64,000 bases of DNA, from the NCBI GenBank assembly GCA_958496175.1, contig OY292275.1, positions 14,632,001 through 14,696,000 of the forward strand, read 5' to 3'. The notes under the pieces are model-generated. The model was not told the DNA's origin. It did not search any database and saw only the letters and a list, made by a program, of their open reading frames with translations. This stretch comes from Sisyra terminalis. Taxonomy: Eukaryota > Arthropoda > Insecta > Neuroptera > Sisyridae. Of the stretch, positions 1-13,495 are shown piece by piece (position 1 is the stretch's first letter; every line of letters begins with the position of its first letter). A program made the position numbers and the translations under genes.

Positions 1-2256
1 TTTTAACTTATAACTACACAAAGAGATCTGTTACTACGCACCTATAAATCTATAATCATATCCATTACATATCTATAAATAAATTTAATTTCTAAGTTAA
101 TTACATATCATTCATAGTAAATTTATTTTATTTTGATGTTAAATTAAATACTTCTAACAAAACCTTAAAAAAATTTTAGTAAACAACTTTTATTGAATTC
201 AATTTATTTTTGTAAACTTTAATTAGTAATTAAAACTTTCTTATATTTTGCAAATTAAAAAATGAATATTTTATTTAAACAGCTAGTCAACATTTTATAA
301 ATAGGTACGAACGTATGTTCCGTAGTTACTTCCGTTGCAAATAAAATTATTTAATAAAATACTTAACTTTTGCATTCCTAATTGTGCCTTGGGCACCTAC
401 TACCCCATTTTTGATGTGATGTTGCAAAGGTATAGTATACCCAAACGTTATTATCCCATATTACACTCAAACTTGTATCTAATATTATAAAGGGTATAAT
501 TACAAAAAAAAATCAATGAAGAGACATTTCAAAAAAAATTATATTCTAAATAAAAGTTTAAAATTATTCAAAATGAAACGTCATAATTAAAACACGATAG
601 TTTGTTTCCGCAGTATATGAACTATATTAATGGTTTTAATTTCAAGAAAATTAATGCGAAGGATATTAAACTCTTAATATTATTGTGTAACCAAAAGTAA
701 TTATCGATTAAATGTGGGACCTTCATGTTGGCATTACACTTTTGGAATTTGTATAAAACATCAACGAAATAATTTAATGTTTATTGTCTTTCAATGTTTT
801 GAAGGAAAACAATTGTCACTTGAATATTTTCTATAAAAAATCTTTGTTATTTTAACCTCCCGTTTAGAGCTTTTACACAAATATTGAAATTTTGAAAACA
901 TTTTGCGTCATTAATTGTTGTATTTTGCAGTTCATGAGTTCTGAGAAAAAAATCACTCGCATTTTCCGGAAAAACGCTAAGTCATGATAAAGTCAGTTTG
1001 GAACTTATATCACCATTAAATACATAGTTGAGATTTGAAGCTTTTTGAATTGTATGTATCAACTAAATTATAAATTCATGAAACTTTTTTTGAAGGAGTT
1101 TGATCCAGTGCCTCTCAAACTTACTTTATCTGTGTGCTTAAAATGCCTAGCCAAGTATTTAAAGATGGTTCCTTAATTTTTAGAATCAAATTATCAGAAA
1201 TAAATTTAAAATTACCATGAATCAATTAATGGATAATAATATATGTTAAAACACGTCATAAAAAAGAAAAAATTGAGTCTCATAAGACATATATTATGAT
1301 TCATTAATTTATTGTGACTCGGAAATAAATAAAATACTTACCATGAATCTTTTAATTGTAGATTCTATGGAAAAAATTGCATTGAATTATTATTACTTTT
1401 GATTCAAAATTTTTTTTTAAATTAAAAGCATTATTTGTTCAAAAATAGATGATTTCCAGTAGTATCATTCTAAATTATTGAAAGAAGCAAATTTGCTTAG
1501 ATTATAACTGTATAAGTTACACAAAACTTTAAACTACTTTCTAGTGAATAAGAATTCTATAGAGTAGTGATATCATTTAACCTCTGAATTGAATTTTCCA
1601 ACCCGGCATTCATAACAGAATTGCTTTTCTCATAGTTGTAATATAAATCTGTCGGAATTAAATCGAGGCCAACCAATCTCTCGGTATTTCAACAAAGTAT
1701 TACACCCATGTTACCACAAAAAGATCAGCCTATTTCATTCAATCTTTACCACACATAAAACAGACAATTCGTATTTTTTTTACATATAAAATATATAATT
1801 AATGTTTTGCTGAAAAATGTACAAAACTTGAAATATTTATATTTACGCACATGTTTCATTTGTATACATATCTGATTATCTCTTATCAACTTTGTTTGAT
1901 TATCAAGAATCAGAATCGTTCTGCTTTTGAAACGAACGATTTTATGTAAACATTCATCTGTTTAAAAGGAGAAAACGAGAAACAAACATGGATTTGGAAC
2001 GAAACGTTTTTTGAATTTTTATCGGAGATATTTTTCAGGGCTTTTTTTGATGTTCCATTTGTAAGAATCAATGATGCTTTAATCAAAAGCTCGAATCTTC
2101 ATCCTATTCTCATGATAGTTTAGTTGGTCTAGCTGGCTTCAATCTTCCTACGTTTATCTATTGTTGGAACTATTGGACATTTAATCCCATGACGAGTGGT
2201 CGGATTCAGCCTCCCTATTAATCCATCTGTGACCCCCCTCTCATGTTTTTGTTCAG
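1..2256. other. AT-rich spacer, no gene seen
   Basis: AT-rich noncoding sequence. I see no repeat, exon or RNA gene I can support. It may be intron or intergenic DNA. Confidence 0.5.
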
Positions 2257-2313
2257 GTCATGCTCAATTCAGTTGCATTTGCAAACTTATACGTCAGCAG
2301 CAAATTAATAAAC
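2257..2313 (+). CDS. possible short exon (weak)
   Basis: A pyrimidine-rich acceptor (tttttgttcag) precedes 57 bp that are open in two frames, and a GTATGT-type donor follows. In frame 0 the exon would start and end in phase 0, compatible with the start phase of the candidate exon at 39609. The peptide is not recognised. With a short length and two open frames this may be chance; it is listed only because both splice signals are good. Confidence 0.2.
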
Positions 2314-2602
2314 GTATGTTTTGAACGTTTCGTGTTTCACCGCAACATTTGAACCGATAAATGCATTTTTCCTCCGAACAAAAGATTATCGTGATTGTAA
2401 AGTGCAAAAGCTCATTTTTGTACCGTAATAGCGTACATCACGGTATTATCGTAAGTCGAATAAGTTACCGACGTTGACGAAACAGATAACATACATTTCA
2501 CTTCTAATCATTTCATCCCTTTTTCCAACCGTAAGTACTCCCCTGATTTTTTTCCAAAAGCTAAAGCTGCTTTACAGTTAATCGCGTATTGAATTTTCTC
2601 AG

Positions 2603-2735
2603 GGGAACCAAACTGCTTGCTCCTGTAACAGAAAGTTCATACGATATTTCGATTCACAATAAATTCCTACTGGACTCCCACAATTCAAACGACTCAGACA
2701 GTTACGAACGAAACTTTAACGGATTCCGATTGTAA
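2603..2735 (+). CDS. possible terminal exon ending in TAA (weak)
   Basis: The acceptor gaattttctcag is followed by a frame open for 43 codons and closed by TAA at 2733. The conceptual peptide is polar and Ser/Asp/Asn-rich (it includes NSNDSDSYERNF), unlike the Phe/Lys/Ile-rich translation of the surrounding AT-rich DNA. The frame needs two bases from an upstream exon. No homologue is recognised and the length is within reach of chance. Confidence 0.25.
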
Positions 2736-3393
2736 CCAGATGGATTCTGTGGTTGAAGGAAGAGAATAAGATGCATGTTCTTGTTACTGAACAATTCGTC
2801 CTGTTAAACAATCCTCACGGGTACGATTTGGTAATTCTTTTCCAGTATAAACAAAATTATATTTTAATGCTAAAAACAAGAAAAAGCAACTTCCATGTTT
2901 CTCACCAAATGCACGTTAGAAACACGTCATTGCAATGAAGTCATTATATACTTGGTGCATCTCAATATATTTTATTCAGAGTGTTCGTTACATTAGATTT
3001 CTTTGGTCCCATGAGTGCCTTCCATTTTTCTATGTTTATCGTTTCAAAAATATTCATCATCAAGTAAAAAATATTTTTATTATTTATGATGAAAACGTCA
3101 TATGCATTGCAAGTGATAAATTAGTTTCAAAACCAGATAAATTGCTCCAACTAAAATAAAATTACCTAAATTTGAAAATCAAATATTTAAAAGTCATTTA
3201 TGCATAGAATTGCATATGTAATAGTTTGTCAAGGTTTAATTGCTTTGGGAATTGTAAATTTTGCATGGACATATTTTTGGTTCATATTAATGTTTTAATT
3301 TGAAAATTTTGAAATATAAAATTACCGTGTATTTCATCGAGAAAAGAAACGCGCTTGTTATATACCTACGGCATAAATAAAGATTTTATCCAC

Positions 3394-3437
3394 GATCACT
3401 GATGAAGATTGTTAGGCAATTTGAATACGTATTTGAG
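3394..3437 (+). ncRNA. hammerhead-like motif, decayed single copy
   Basis: Reads ATCA, then CTGATGA (3399-3405), an extra A, GATTG pairing with CAATT (one G-T pair), GAA and TACGTAT. The following base T is the expected cleavage-site position, and TGA after it pairs with TCA before the core. Its closest relative in the window is the element at 34138-34765, which has the same stem II and AUACGUAU stem III. One A of GAAA is missing, so it is probably inactive. I find no inverted partner arm nearby. Confidence 0.4.
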
Positions 3438-3719
3438 GATATACCCGATGTAACGCCGAATACCATATTGAGATGACTAATAGAAAGTCTTGAAGAGATT
3501 TAAATTTAAAGGCTTTTTTTAAGCCCTTTTTAACCAGATGTTGTTTCGGCTTACGTTTAAAAGCTCTAGCTGTGCCAAATTGTAGATTGATCTTAACTAC
3601 ATATTCAATAATTCATCTCTTTTTTTGTATAATGTAATTTTTGATGGCATTGGACCTATTCAAAGCTTCTGTAGCTTATTGTAGCTGAAATATATTTTGT
3701 TTTGATTGCATATACTAGA

Positions 3720-4295
3720 CCATTCAATAAGTCTCCGATCTGCCACATATATAGCAGCACAGTTGACAGATCCTTATAATTTTCGGTTAATTATAACTTT
3801 TGTACAGTACGCGTAAAAAAATATGGTATTCTGACCGTTAGTTTAAAAGTTTCAGTTATTTTAGTGACCCCAGGTTATAATTTTTACGACAATGGATAGA
3901 AAGAAATTTCGTGTGGTGATCAAACACTGTTTTTTGATGGAGAAAAATACTGTTGAAGACAAATAGTGGCTTGATAAATTTTATGGGAATTTTGCACCAG
4001 GAAAATCAACTATTACTGGCTGATATGCTGAGCTTAAACGCGATCGTACAAGCTAACGCTTTGGTCGCCCAAAATCGGCAATTAAACCGGAAAATATGAA
4101 AAATATCCACAAAATAATTAGGAAAAACCGGAAATCACAAATTTGTGAGACAGCTGACTTCTGGAAGATATTCTCATTACAATTTTGCATAAAAATTTGG
4201 GCAAGTGGAACTTACTTTCGAAATGGGAGCCTCGTTTGCTTATACCGGACCAAATGACAACAATGCACAATTCCGTTCCATTTTGCTTTATTATA
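3720..4295 (+). pseudogene. mariner transposase N-terminal fossil
   Basis: A start codon at 3892 opens a mariner-like N-terminus (MDRKKFRVVIK) with helix-turn-helix-region similarity through FGRPKSAIKPEN, broken by at least three in-frame stops. After a frame change near 4145 the typical mariner block resumes as ILHKNLGK, SKWEPRLL and PDQ. The catalytic DDE domain is missing; similarity stops near 4295. The stretch around 3720 (cattcaataagtctccgatc) resembles a 5' mariner terminal repeat, but I find no matching 3' repeat. It is an old, dead copy. Confidence 0.7.
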
Positions 4296-6309
4296 CTGTC
4301 ACAATGATACTCTTTATTTATTATTTCTATGTTTTATCTCGTTTACTGTTTAAAGTTTTTTTCACTTCCCACTTATGCAATTTTGTTATCCTGGATCTTA
4401 TAATTGGTATTCAGTGTTAAACATTTTGTCCTTACTATTCTGCAAAGCATTTCTTAGTTAAACATTTTTATATTCTGCGTTTGTATTGATTTTTTTGAAA
4501 CTTTGGGAATTTCATTTGAAATTATTAAACAATTAGCTAGTTTGTTTTACTTGTTTTCTTTTTCTCAATTGATTTATTGATTGTTGAAGTGATGGTTGCA
4601 TTCAGTTCGTTCTAAATTTGACCACTCGGCCATCAGTAGCCTTAAAGAGAAATATGAATGTACCTGTTTTAAGAAGATGTGTAAATAGTTTGAAGTTAGA
4701 AAAATATAGTTGAATAAGTTAAGTCTCTGGATTCCCTAGTTTAATTTACAACGATTTGAATTTAAAACATTATTTTCGCTTCGGTTCATTTGAAAAAAGT
4801 TTCTATTCACAATTCAAGTTCAATTATACTACACGGAATATGGTAAAGAGGTCTTCTTCAATTCCATCATAATTTGCTCAGATTTATTCCCATGTAAATT
4901 GGAGGATTCTCGGTGCGAGTGTTTTGATGTTTGAATCGATCATTTAAATTCAAATTTAAGCCATAGCAATATTCCTTCTTTTTGTTGCGAAGCGCAGTAG
5001 GTTCGAGGAAATTCAATTCAGTTTTCAGCTATCAGCACAAATAAAAACGGAATTCCGCTCTTGTTCTCGTACTCGTATGTTAAGGATTTCGCCGAGCTAT
5101 AGAGTGCATTTGACTAAAAGATAAACTTAAAAGTCATACAAAGTCTAAATATAAAAAGCACTCGAAATTAAATTCAATTTGCCAATCGTGCAAAAGGAAA
5201 TGAAAATTCTGAATTGCTTTAGATAACGAAGTTGCTTGATTTAAGGTAAAAATATATTAAATTTATATCCTCATTGCAAACATTTACTTAAATCTACATT
5301 CGCTCGATTGATTTTATTACAGTACGTACATGTTAATATTTAACCGGTAAATGGTGATTCTTACAAATATTTTAAAATGAAAAAAAATGTTTTTACCTTA
5401 AAAATTTGTATCATTAATTAATTTATTAAACATCATAAATTTGATCTCGCGGGACTCGTAAAAGACACGCAAATCTATTTAACGTAGAACTATTTATTAT
5501 AATCATATTTATCTGCATTTCCTCTTAACCTATTATAAACTGATAAAATAAAATTCAAAGAGTTTTTAGTTCTTTCATCTACATTCCACTTTTATGTGGC
5601 TTTATTTATTTTTTTTTTAATTTAAATTGATGTCAAATAAAAACACTCTTTTATATAGAACCTAGGTTGACATTGTTGTGATAGTTATAAAAACTTGATT
5701 GACTTAAAAAGGTCAAGGGAAAGGTCAATGACTATTACTCCCAATAACATGCTTTTATTTTAATGTCATTACCTAATCGGTTTACGGCAATGAAACTGAA
5801 GCGTCAATATCAGAAACAATATATGAAATTGATTTATTCTCTAACGCTAAAAATCTATTTAAAATATTTAAAATCAATCGAATGTTTGTCATCCCTTTTT
5901 TCTAGTTGACGTAACTAAGGGAGTGTTCTATGGTTATCGAAGGTCTTTTCTGACATTTTTCACCCCTACTCTTGGATGGCTTACCATTTATTTATTTTTT
6001 ACAGAAACAGAGTAGTATTTAAATACTTCTTTATATTTCCAACGAGTGTTATATTCTTCACCACTATTAATTTCAAGTAATCGATTTTGAACTTCATAAT
6101 AATAACAATCATTATAATTGTTAGATTTTTTCAATCGTTACTTGTCCACCCACCTGGAAAAAACATCAGTCGATTTAATTTTTTTTTGGTATGGATTCAT
6201 TTTTTCAAAGTTTACCACATTTGAATTCTGGTTACTTTTTCGGAGAAATTTTATATTCTTTTTTTTAAATATAAAGTTTACAACTTTTTAAAATTGATGG
6301 ATTGTTATT
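4296..6309. other. AT-rich spacer, nothing supported
   Basis: AT-rich noncoding sequence between the mariner fossil and the first inverted-repeat element. I see no exon, RNA gene or clear repeat. Confidence 0.5.
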
Positions 6310-6417
6310 ATTGTTAATTTCGATAAATTAGTTGTGTCCATACTTTACATAACATTATTTATTTTTTAACAGGAAAGTGGACTTAAAGGATTCAAATCCA
6401 TATACTTATAATTAATT

Positions 6418-6460
6418 CAGCGACGTTACGGTCCTTTATTTGACCTTCATCAGGCTTCTT
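6418..6460 (-). ncRNA. hammerhead-like motif, left arm of copy A
   Basis: On the minus strand it reads AAGC, CTGATGA, A, GGTC-loop-GACC, GTAA (one change from GAAA), ACGT, C at the cleavage position, and GCT pairing with AGC before the core. It is near-complete except for the A-to-T change in GAAA. Confidence 0.5.
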
Positions 6461-6480
6461 AATTACGTGTACTTTGTATT

Positions 6481-6523
6481 AAGAAGCCTGATGAAGGTCA
6501 AATACAGCACCAAAACATTGCTG
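6481..6523 (+). ncRNA. hammerhead-like motif, right arm of copy A (decayed)
   Basis: AAGC, CTGATGA and A-GGTC are intact, but the 3' half has drifted: GCACC for GACC, AAAA for GAAA and ATTG for ACGTC. The terminal GCTG still pairs with the 5' AGC. It is probably inactive. Confidence 0.4.
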
Positions 6524-6597
6524 AATTAATTATTATTATATGGATTTACATCCTTTAAGTCCACTTTCCTGCTAAAAAATAAATAATTGTTAATTTC

Positions 6598-7811
6598 TTT
6601 CGAAATTGTGAATTAAAATATTTTTTTTCACTACTTTGAGTCCATGAGTTTTGATTATCCCAACCACGTTGTTATACCTATACTGAATATACTTAAACAA
6701 AATATAAAGCAGGAAGACTTTTTTACAATAAAAAACCTATTAACTTTGTTCGTATCTTTAATGTATAATATAAAGGAAGATTTTTACCATATAACATAAA
6801 AAGTAAATAAAAGAACTTTGTAAAAATTTTCTTTTGAATAATTGATTTCTCAACAAATAAGAAAGAAAAAAAATATCTCCTTCAATGAGTAGGACAAACC
6901 AAAGATGTGCATAATGGAAAGCCCACTCTACCGTTAGCAAGGAATCACTATCAAAGTATACATTAGTGCCATATTGAAGGTGCAAGAATTTGAATTGTAC
7001 TAAATTAAAAGCAACGAATTATTGGCAAAGATTGGCATGTATTGGTATTCACTTATTGTCTATTATCAAAGTTACCAAAAGCTTATAGTTATCCCAGGAA
7101 AACTATAACTCATCTAGAAAAAAACAAATGTATGCAGTTCACACGCGATAAAAGTGAAACTTTCAAAAATATCAAGGTTAGGATAATTTTAGGCTTTAAA
7201 AGTGTTATTTTTAAAGCAATAAAATACTTCTGTAAAAAATACACAATTCACCACGGTTGTTATGACAACTATTCCCATAATGCGTAATACGCAAGCACGC
7301 ATAAGAACCACTGTAATGTTTTCTATTTCTTTCTGTCGTTCGTTAAATCTTATAGATTTATATGTTTATCTCTCTTAACTGTCGCTTTTTCGTTTCATGG
7401 AATTTCAAGTCACAGCATTGCTAAAATAGTTTCCACTTCAAAAAAAGAGAGCTTACCAAATTTACATATCAAAGATGTAGGTAAACTACATGACTTGGAG
7501 TGGAAGTAAGGATGGGAAAGAGGTTTTAAGCGATTTAATATGATCTAGCTTCTTCAGTATTCATCATGAGTTGGACATCAGAATTTCTTCGTTAAATTTA
7601 CTTGTGAAAAAAACGTTTCGTTCATTTTCCTTGTTAATCTAAACGAATCTTTATCATATCCAAAGATGGTCTAATAATGAGATTCCTACTTTTTATGGTT
7701 TGATCTGGAAGATCTTGGATTTTTAGGAGGTCCAGAGGTTTTATAGCAGTAAATCTTATTAAGCGATTGCCAACTTATTCAACCCGTAGACATTTAAACA
7801 TATTTTTTGTT
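6598..7811. other. AT-rich spacer, nothing supported
   Basis: Noncoding AT-rich DNA. Open frames here are short and Phe/Lys/Tyr-rich, as expected by chance. Confidence 0.5.
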
Positions 7812-7950
7812 GCGATTTCGATTCACAATTTGTTCCCGGACATTAAGCGAATGGGATAAGGAAACAAGTAGGGAAAAACAGAACTCCTTAGGAGAAGTAC
7901 CTTAAAGTAGTACATGGTCTCTGAATGGTACCTCACTAGGACATACCTGG
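7812..7950 (-). mobile_element. LINE 3'-end fragment, related to the one at 51.6 kb
   Basis: The stretch shares taagcgaatggg, agtaccttaa-like and ggtctctgaatggta with the 3' region of the Jockey-like fragment at 51630-51765, in the same order and orientation. It is therefore probably a 5'-truncated, decayed copy of the same LINE family, without coding sequence. Confidence 0.5.
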
Positions 7951-9574
7951 TCAAAATTTTTAGAAAATTTATCCTACTGAATTAAAGCAAAATCTTTATC
8001 CAAACGTAGATCAAGAACTAAGTAACGGATATCACATCAACTGTAGAATAATAGTTCAAAAAAATTGAAACAATTTCCTGCTGAAAACATTCCCACTTTA
8101 TTTTGATTTTCTTTTATTTCACTTAATCAACTTCCAACTAATGTTGACTATTTAAAACGATTTGGATCAACCTGTCATATGATATGTCTATTATTTGGTT
8201 TCAACTCTACTGGGATCTGCTGTATTTAGGAGATCACTCAACCCCCTCCCCCTGTACAGTGTGTTTTTAAAAGGATAAACCATTTTATATTGTTGTCCTT
8301 TAAATTTTTTCGTATGACTTAAAAATAGATTCTGGTAATAAATAAACTGTACACAATATGATATTTCTTAACATCTAAAATTTTAATCAAAAAAAATGCA
8401 CCATATATTGAAATTCAATTTAAATATTTTTTTTCTTCTTTAGAAACTTTAGCCCATCCTTTTTTATTTTTCATTTTTATAAGTTGTAAATATCCTCAAA
8501 AGAAATTTTATAAGCTTTTCTCTTCTCATCTGTCGTGTCAAGATAAACTTAAGGACATTCTCTTACTTCTTCTTCAAAGGAATTTCTTTTCTCCTCATAA
8601 TTTCGAACATTCACGCGATTGAATAATACTTCTCCACTATTGATCACATGATTATTTCCTGCTTAGTAAAAAATAATAATTCAATGCAAACTAATAGGCT
8701 TGACTTCTTGACTTCCCAATAAGCTTTCGAAGCTTCATTGTTTGGTTTTGTAAGTGCATAACTAGAGCTATAATTACAATAACGTTAAGTAGGTGGAATG
8801 CGTGCATTCCAACGTGATGTAATTGTAGACTCCAAACGTCCAACGTTCGTCATTCTGCCAATCTGAGAACAGAACCATGTGATCAATTGCAATACATTAT
8901 GTTATATATTTGCGGGGGTGTTACTAATAATGTAAATATCAAATCAAATGGACTGCACATTTCGCATTCATACTAAAACAAATCAATTAACATGTCTTTG
9001 ACGATATACACAATAAAGGAAGGAAATTAGTTAGGGTGGTAAGCAATGTGATTTTGATTCAATTCGATTTCAAAGTTGTATTGTGGACTCTTGTGATTGA
9101 TTAATTATAACTGTTTTGTAACTGTCGAACTAATTAACCACATCTACCTACATTCTGTTAAATTTGTGAGAATATGTCGTTACGATGTGACGTATCGTAA
9201 TTATCAAGCATATTTTACGTATTGACACTTTTGAAAGAACTATTTTGTTCAAATTTACGTAAGACTCAACCTTAATTAAGTTACTCATATATCAATTATA
9301 AAAATCGTGTTGAAAAATATTGCGTTTGAAATAATTCTTTTTTTTTAATATTGTTCGCAAATAATTTTTTTTTTTGAATAAATCGTTGTTGTGATGAAAT
9401 TGTTTTTATTTGCTGGTCAGTTCTTTATTTTAGAAATGTTCTATCCATTTGCCTGTCCCTGGTGAGATTCTTTGAACTAAAATAATTCATTCCTCTTTTT
9501 AAATACTTCAGGATTTAAAACAATCATCTTCTCGATTTCTTCGGGCCTAATATTATATAGAATGTATAAATAGC
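7951..9574. other. AT-rich spacer, nothing supported
   Basis: Noncoding sequence with homopolymer runs. No exon, RNA gene or repeat could be supported. Confidence 0.5.
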
Positions 9575-9830
9575 TAATTTAATATCCCTTTTAGTGACAT
9601 CAACATCTAACGACGTTACATTTTCTACCGTGTTTTTAAATTGATTCGCGAGTAAATCAGGTCATATTGAAAATTTACCTACCAAAGAGCAAAATTTACG
9701 ATATAAGAATTGAATTAACCAAAAAACCGCGAATCAAATTAAAAACAATGTAGAAAATGCAACGTTGCCAAATATTGATGTGACTTAAAAGGACATGAGC
9801 CCCTAATTTAATTTATTATTTGTAAGCTAG
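9575..9830. repeat. imperfect inverted repeat (hairpin or MITE relic)
   Basis: The left arm at about 9585-9652 (ttttagtgacatcaacatc ... acgacgttacattttctac ... gattcgcg) is matched in inverted orientation by 9727-9793 (cgcgaatcaaatt ... gtagaaaatgcaacgttg ... gatgtgacttaaaag). Weaker pairing continues outwards through aatttaat. The spacer is about 75 bp. No coding sequence or clear target duplication is seen, and it shares no sequence with the hammerhead-bearing elements. Confidence 0.5.
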
Positions 9831-9904
9831 CTACTTTCTGGAAAATATTCACAGCCCCATACTTGCAAAATTGACAAATGGGAAAATTTGGCAATTGAAT
9901 GAAA

Positions 9905-10135
9905 GCGAAGTGACAGTTGAAACCAATGACAACAATCAGTTAGTTCAAAATTGAGACATTAAAAATTATGTTTAAAATTGTATAATATTATTTTAGCTAC
10001 CACAAACTACTAATACCTAATGTGGAATGTCAGGGACTACCGGATGATTCTATGGCAGTGAATTAAAAACATTTTTTATGACGCCAAATAAGTACAACTT
10101 CTTACGCATTTTTTTGTTTAATAACTCTTGAACGA
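9905..10135. repeat. dispersed repeat copy, related to 54125-54445
   Basis: Shares in order gtgacagttgaaacc-like, gtttaaaattgtat, actaccgga, ggcagtgaattaaaaac and ccaaa-aagta-aacttct with 54125-54445, with small internal differences. A partial palindrome (aagtacaactt) lies at the end. It may be the tail of a LINE or SINE family; the class is unresolved. Confidence 0.45.
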
Positions 10136-13100
10136 AAAAAACAACATTGTCCCGTAATTATTTTATACAAATTCCAAAAATTTAATTCATACTTAGAGTT
10201 TGACGGTTCTTCAAACCTGTTTTCCAAAAACATATACTGATAAAGCTCGTTTTTAATTATAATAAACCATTCTTCTCTTAAAATTCATCTTTAAATATCT
10301 TATGAAATATTATTAATTTGCTTCGCGAAATTCGTTCATACCATAAAAATATACAAGGAAGATTATTATAGGCGAAAAAAGTTTACCTTGTATTGTTAAC
10401 ATAAATGTTTGGTGAATTTTTTCGTGAGGCTTCGCCACTTAAGTACGTACGTTCAGCTATTTAAATTAAAGTTGTTTAAAAATACCATTTAATTAAAGTG
10501 GTTTTATCATGACAACTTTATCTTGATATCATTTTTAAAAAGAACATTTTAATAACCCGTAAATAGAAGGACTCAATCGATTTTCAAAAGGCTCGTAAAC
10601 TCAATTTTGTTCGTGTCACTGGTAAAAGACGTGCTTTCTCAAATCGATAAAATATTTATATTTAGAGATCAACTATCAGCCATTTGACAGTATAAGTTTG
10701 GCAGCTTAAACAATTCAACACAAAAAATGTTTTTCCTCTGTTTCCTTTTTCCTGTTTAGATAACGATTTCTGCTTCGGTTTTGAGACATTTTTTGACATT
10801 TATCGCAATATCAACTTGTTCCATTTTTTTAGTTAAAAAACAGTTAACGTAGAACTGACAGTTTCCAAGTTCACGAAACGGGCTAAAGTTTAGTCGTAGA
10901 CGAATGTCTTTCAAGTTGACTTTGAAATTTGAATTATTGTAATTACGAAAGTATGGAATAGTTTACATAATTTGGTCTTTGATAACATTAAGTATGAATA
11001 ACATTACTGTATCAATTTTAAATGGAAGATAATGTTTCATTTTAAAGATGAAATCTAAAATTATTATTTGTCTCCGACAATATATACCAAATAAAATCAT
11101 TTAATTAAAGTTTAGTCTAAAAACTACTAACTAAAAAGCATTACCCTTTATAAAATCTTGCAAAATATTTTAGTTTAAATGAGTATCAAAATATTTATAA
11201 ATCTCATTTTCATTAAAGAAGAAGAATCATTGTTGCAAAACGAAACTTTTTATGAACCAATTAAAAGTTGTAAAGTCTTAAAAAGTATAAATCAAAAAAA
11301 AATATAAAATAAATATTTTTTTAAATTTATTATATGAAGACTGAAGACTAATGTCGTTTTGTAACATAAAATTAAAATCCAAGATTTTGACACAAGTTTT
11401 CGATGACGTTTTTAGGTTTTCAACCATTTTTGTAAGGGTCTAGAACGAAAAGGAGTGTATTATCAGAGCTATGACTTAAACTTCAAATTTTTATAATGGT
11501 ATTCAACAAAAATAAGAACAAAATATCATGAGTAAATCTCTATTCCTTCATCAAACTTTATTTTCTTTAAAAGAAGTATTTGTTTTTTTGGAACAAAAAA
11601 AGTCTGATTTTCTTTCCTAGTAGGAAAATTTAAGTATGTTTACATAAAGTTTATTTTACGATGAATGCATTGGTTTTTAAATTATTCTGATATCCTTAAT
11701 AATAATTTGGCAATGTAATTTTCCGCAGACCACCTTTTTCCTTCAATTATACCCAACCGCCCAAACGGCTGCAAGAAAAAGCTGTAGCTTATTATTTTTT
11801 TTTTCCAAATGGGTTTGGTGACTATCTATCTAAAAGGAACTCGTAATTAAAAATTAAAAATCAGGAAAATAAAAATTGTAGAGCAACAATGCCTGGGTGA
11901 TTTTAAAAGAATTGACCCTTTAGCATTATAGAACATCTAATGCACTTTAGTAAATATTGTACCTATATGTTTATTGCAGCAACTTTGGGTTATTCTCTGT
12001 GACCTCAAAGAGCATACCAAACCGAATTGTAGTTCCTTTGAGGATTTGTCTAATTATTTCAATATACGAATACAGAATACCGTTTTTTGTTTATTTTTAA
12101 CAAACTAATTAGTCGCTTTAATCATAAAATGTCTTTTGTACGAATTTGAAATGATTTATAATTCAATAAATGGCAATTGATTGTCAATAGATCCTCCTAA
12201 TAATATATCAATTTTTTTGGGCTTATCACCCAATCTTGCCTAGAACCGGTATTTTCGCAAATAGATTCGCCATAACCTTTCTTCGCTTAGAGATAGCGAA
12301 AACTAATAATTTTTTGGTATATCCCTTCAAGCTTACATTAAAAGTTTCGACTATAACTAATACGCGATATTAACACAACTAATCTTAATACTAGACCCAA
12401 AAGCTATTACTTATTTTGACGAAATTTCATTAATGTACGATTGCTAATGATTTTTGAGAATCCTTTTGTTACTTTAAACAGTATCGGACTTGTTATTTTC
12501 AAGTCGCTGTTATATTCCAACTGAACTTTGTTTACATTTATAAACCCGAAAGATATTTCCATATCTTTTCAAAATAACAAACAGTGGACTTAATATTTTT
12601 ATTATCTCAACCACAATTAATTCCTTGATTTTTTTTTTGAAATAAAAATATTATTTAATTCTTTGTTCTTGATTACAATATTATACCCTCAATCGTTCAG
12701 TCTCTTTTTTTGTCCCTAACTATCCTTCAACTCGACCCATCTTGTAGATCCTTAACTTATATATCCCCACAAGACCTTTTAGTTATTATAATTTTGAGTG
12801 AATTAGTATTGAGTTTTAAAATTTCTATTCAAAGTAAAGAGCAAAACAGTATTTTTTTACCACAAAGAAAATTTGGACAACCCAACTTAACTGCTAAAAT
12901 AGGTGGTACATAGTCTTAATGACATAAAAAAGGCAATACCATTCAGTAATTAAAAAATGGAGGGTATAAAGAAGATGTTTACTAAAGATAATTAATAGTT
13001 GACATTTTTTTTGAAGAAAAATTTGAAAATTTCTTACTTATTTGTTATCGACAAAAGGCGCCAAATTGGAGCTTCGTTATTATTAGCAGAAACTAAACAA

Positions 13101-13420
13101 ACAAGTTTGTCTAAAATTCTTAAACTACTTAAAAGTTAACGTTTTGAGGATTCATTTGGCTTTTGGTCACAAATTGCTTTATAGTCACCAGGGTATAGAG
13201 TTGAAGTTGGGAGTCATAAAACATGAAATTTTGGAGGTGAATTAAGTGAATACTTTTCTCTGGGATATTTAAACATTTGTTTAACCAAAATAGTCAATTT
13301 AAAATAGTAACAGATAAAATTATTTTTTAATAAAAATAACAAGTAATAATGAAGCAGGCAAGAAGTAGTATTTTGTAGTAGTATTATTATTCTTTTGTAA
13401 GTAGCACTACTTTATTGCAG
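10136..13420. other. AT-rich spacer, nothing supported
   Basis: A long noncoding stretch. Splice-like and AATAAA-like words occur at the density expected in AT-rich DNA. I see no gene. Confidence 0.5.

Positions 13421-13421
<1 letters not shown>

Positions 13422-13492
<71 letters not shown>
13422..13492. repeat. (AT)n microsatellite
   Basis: An uninterrupted AT dinucleotide run of about 70 bp, directly next to the hAT-like remnant. Confidence 0.95.

Positions 13493-13494
<2 letters not shown>

Positions 13495-13495
<1 letters not shown>

Larger units (their letters stand above)
6322..6585. mobile_element. Penelope-like inverted-repeat element (copy A)
   Basis: Two arms of about 110 bp face each other with almost no spacer. 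A 30-bp unique tail (gataaattagttgtgtcc...) lies on the left only. The element is flanked by a perfect 12-bp direct repeat, attgttaatttc, at 6310-6321 and 6586-6597. The arms share caggaaagtggacttaaagg with copy B at 17275. Each arm holds a hammerhead-like motif pointing outwards. The variable-length target duplication and one-sided tail suggest target-primed reverse transcription rather than cut-and-paste transposition. It has no coding capacity. Confidence 0.65.
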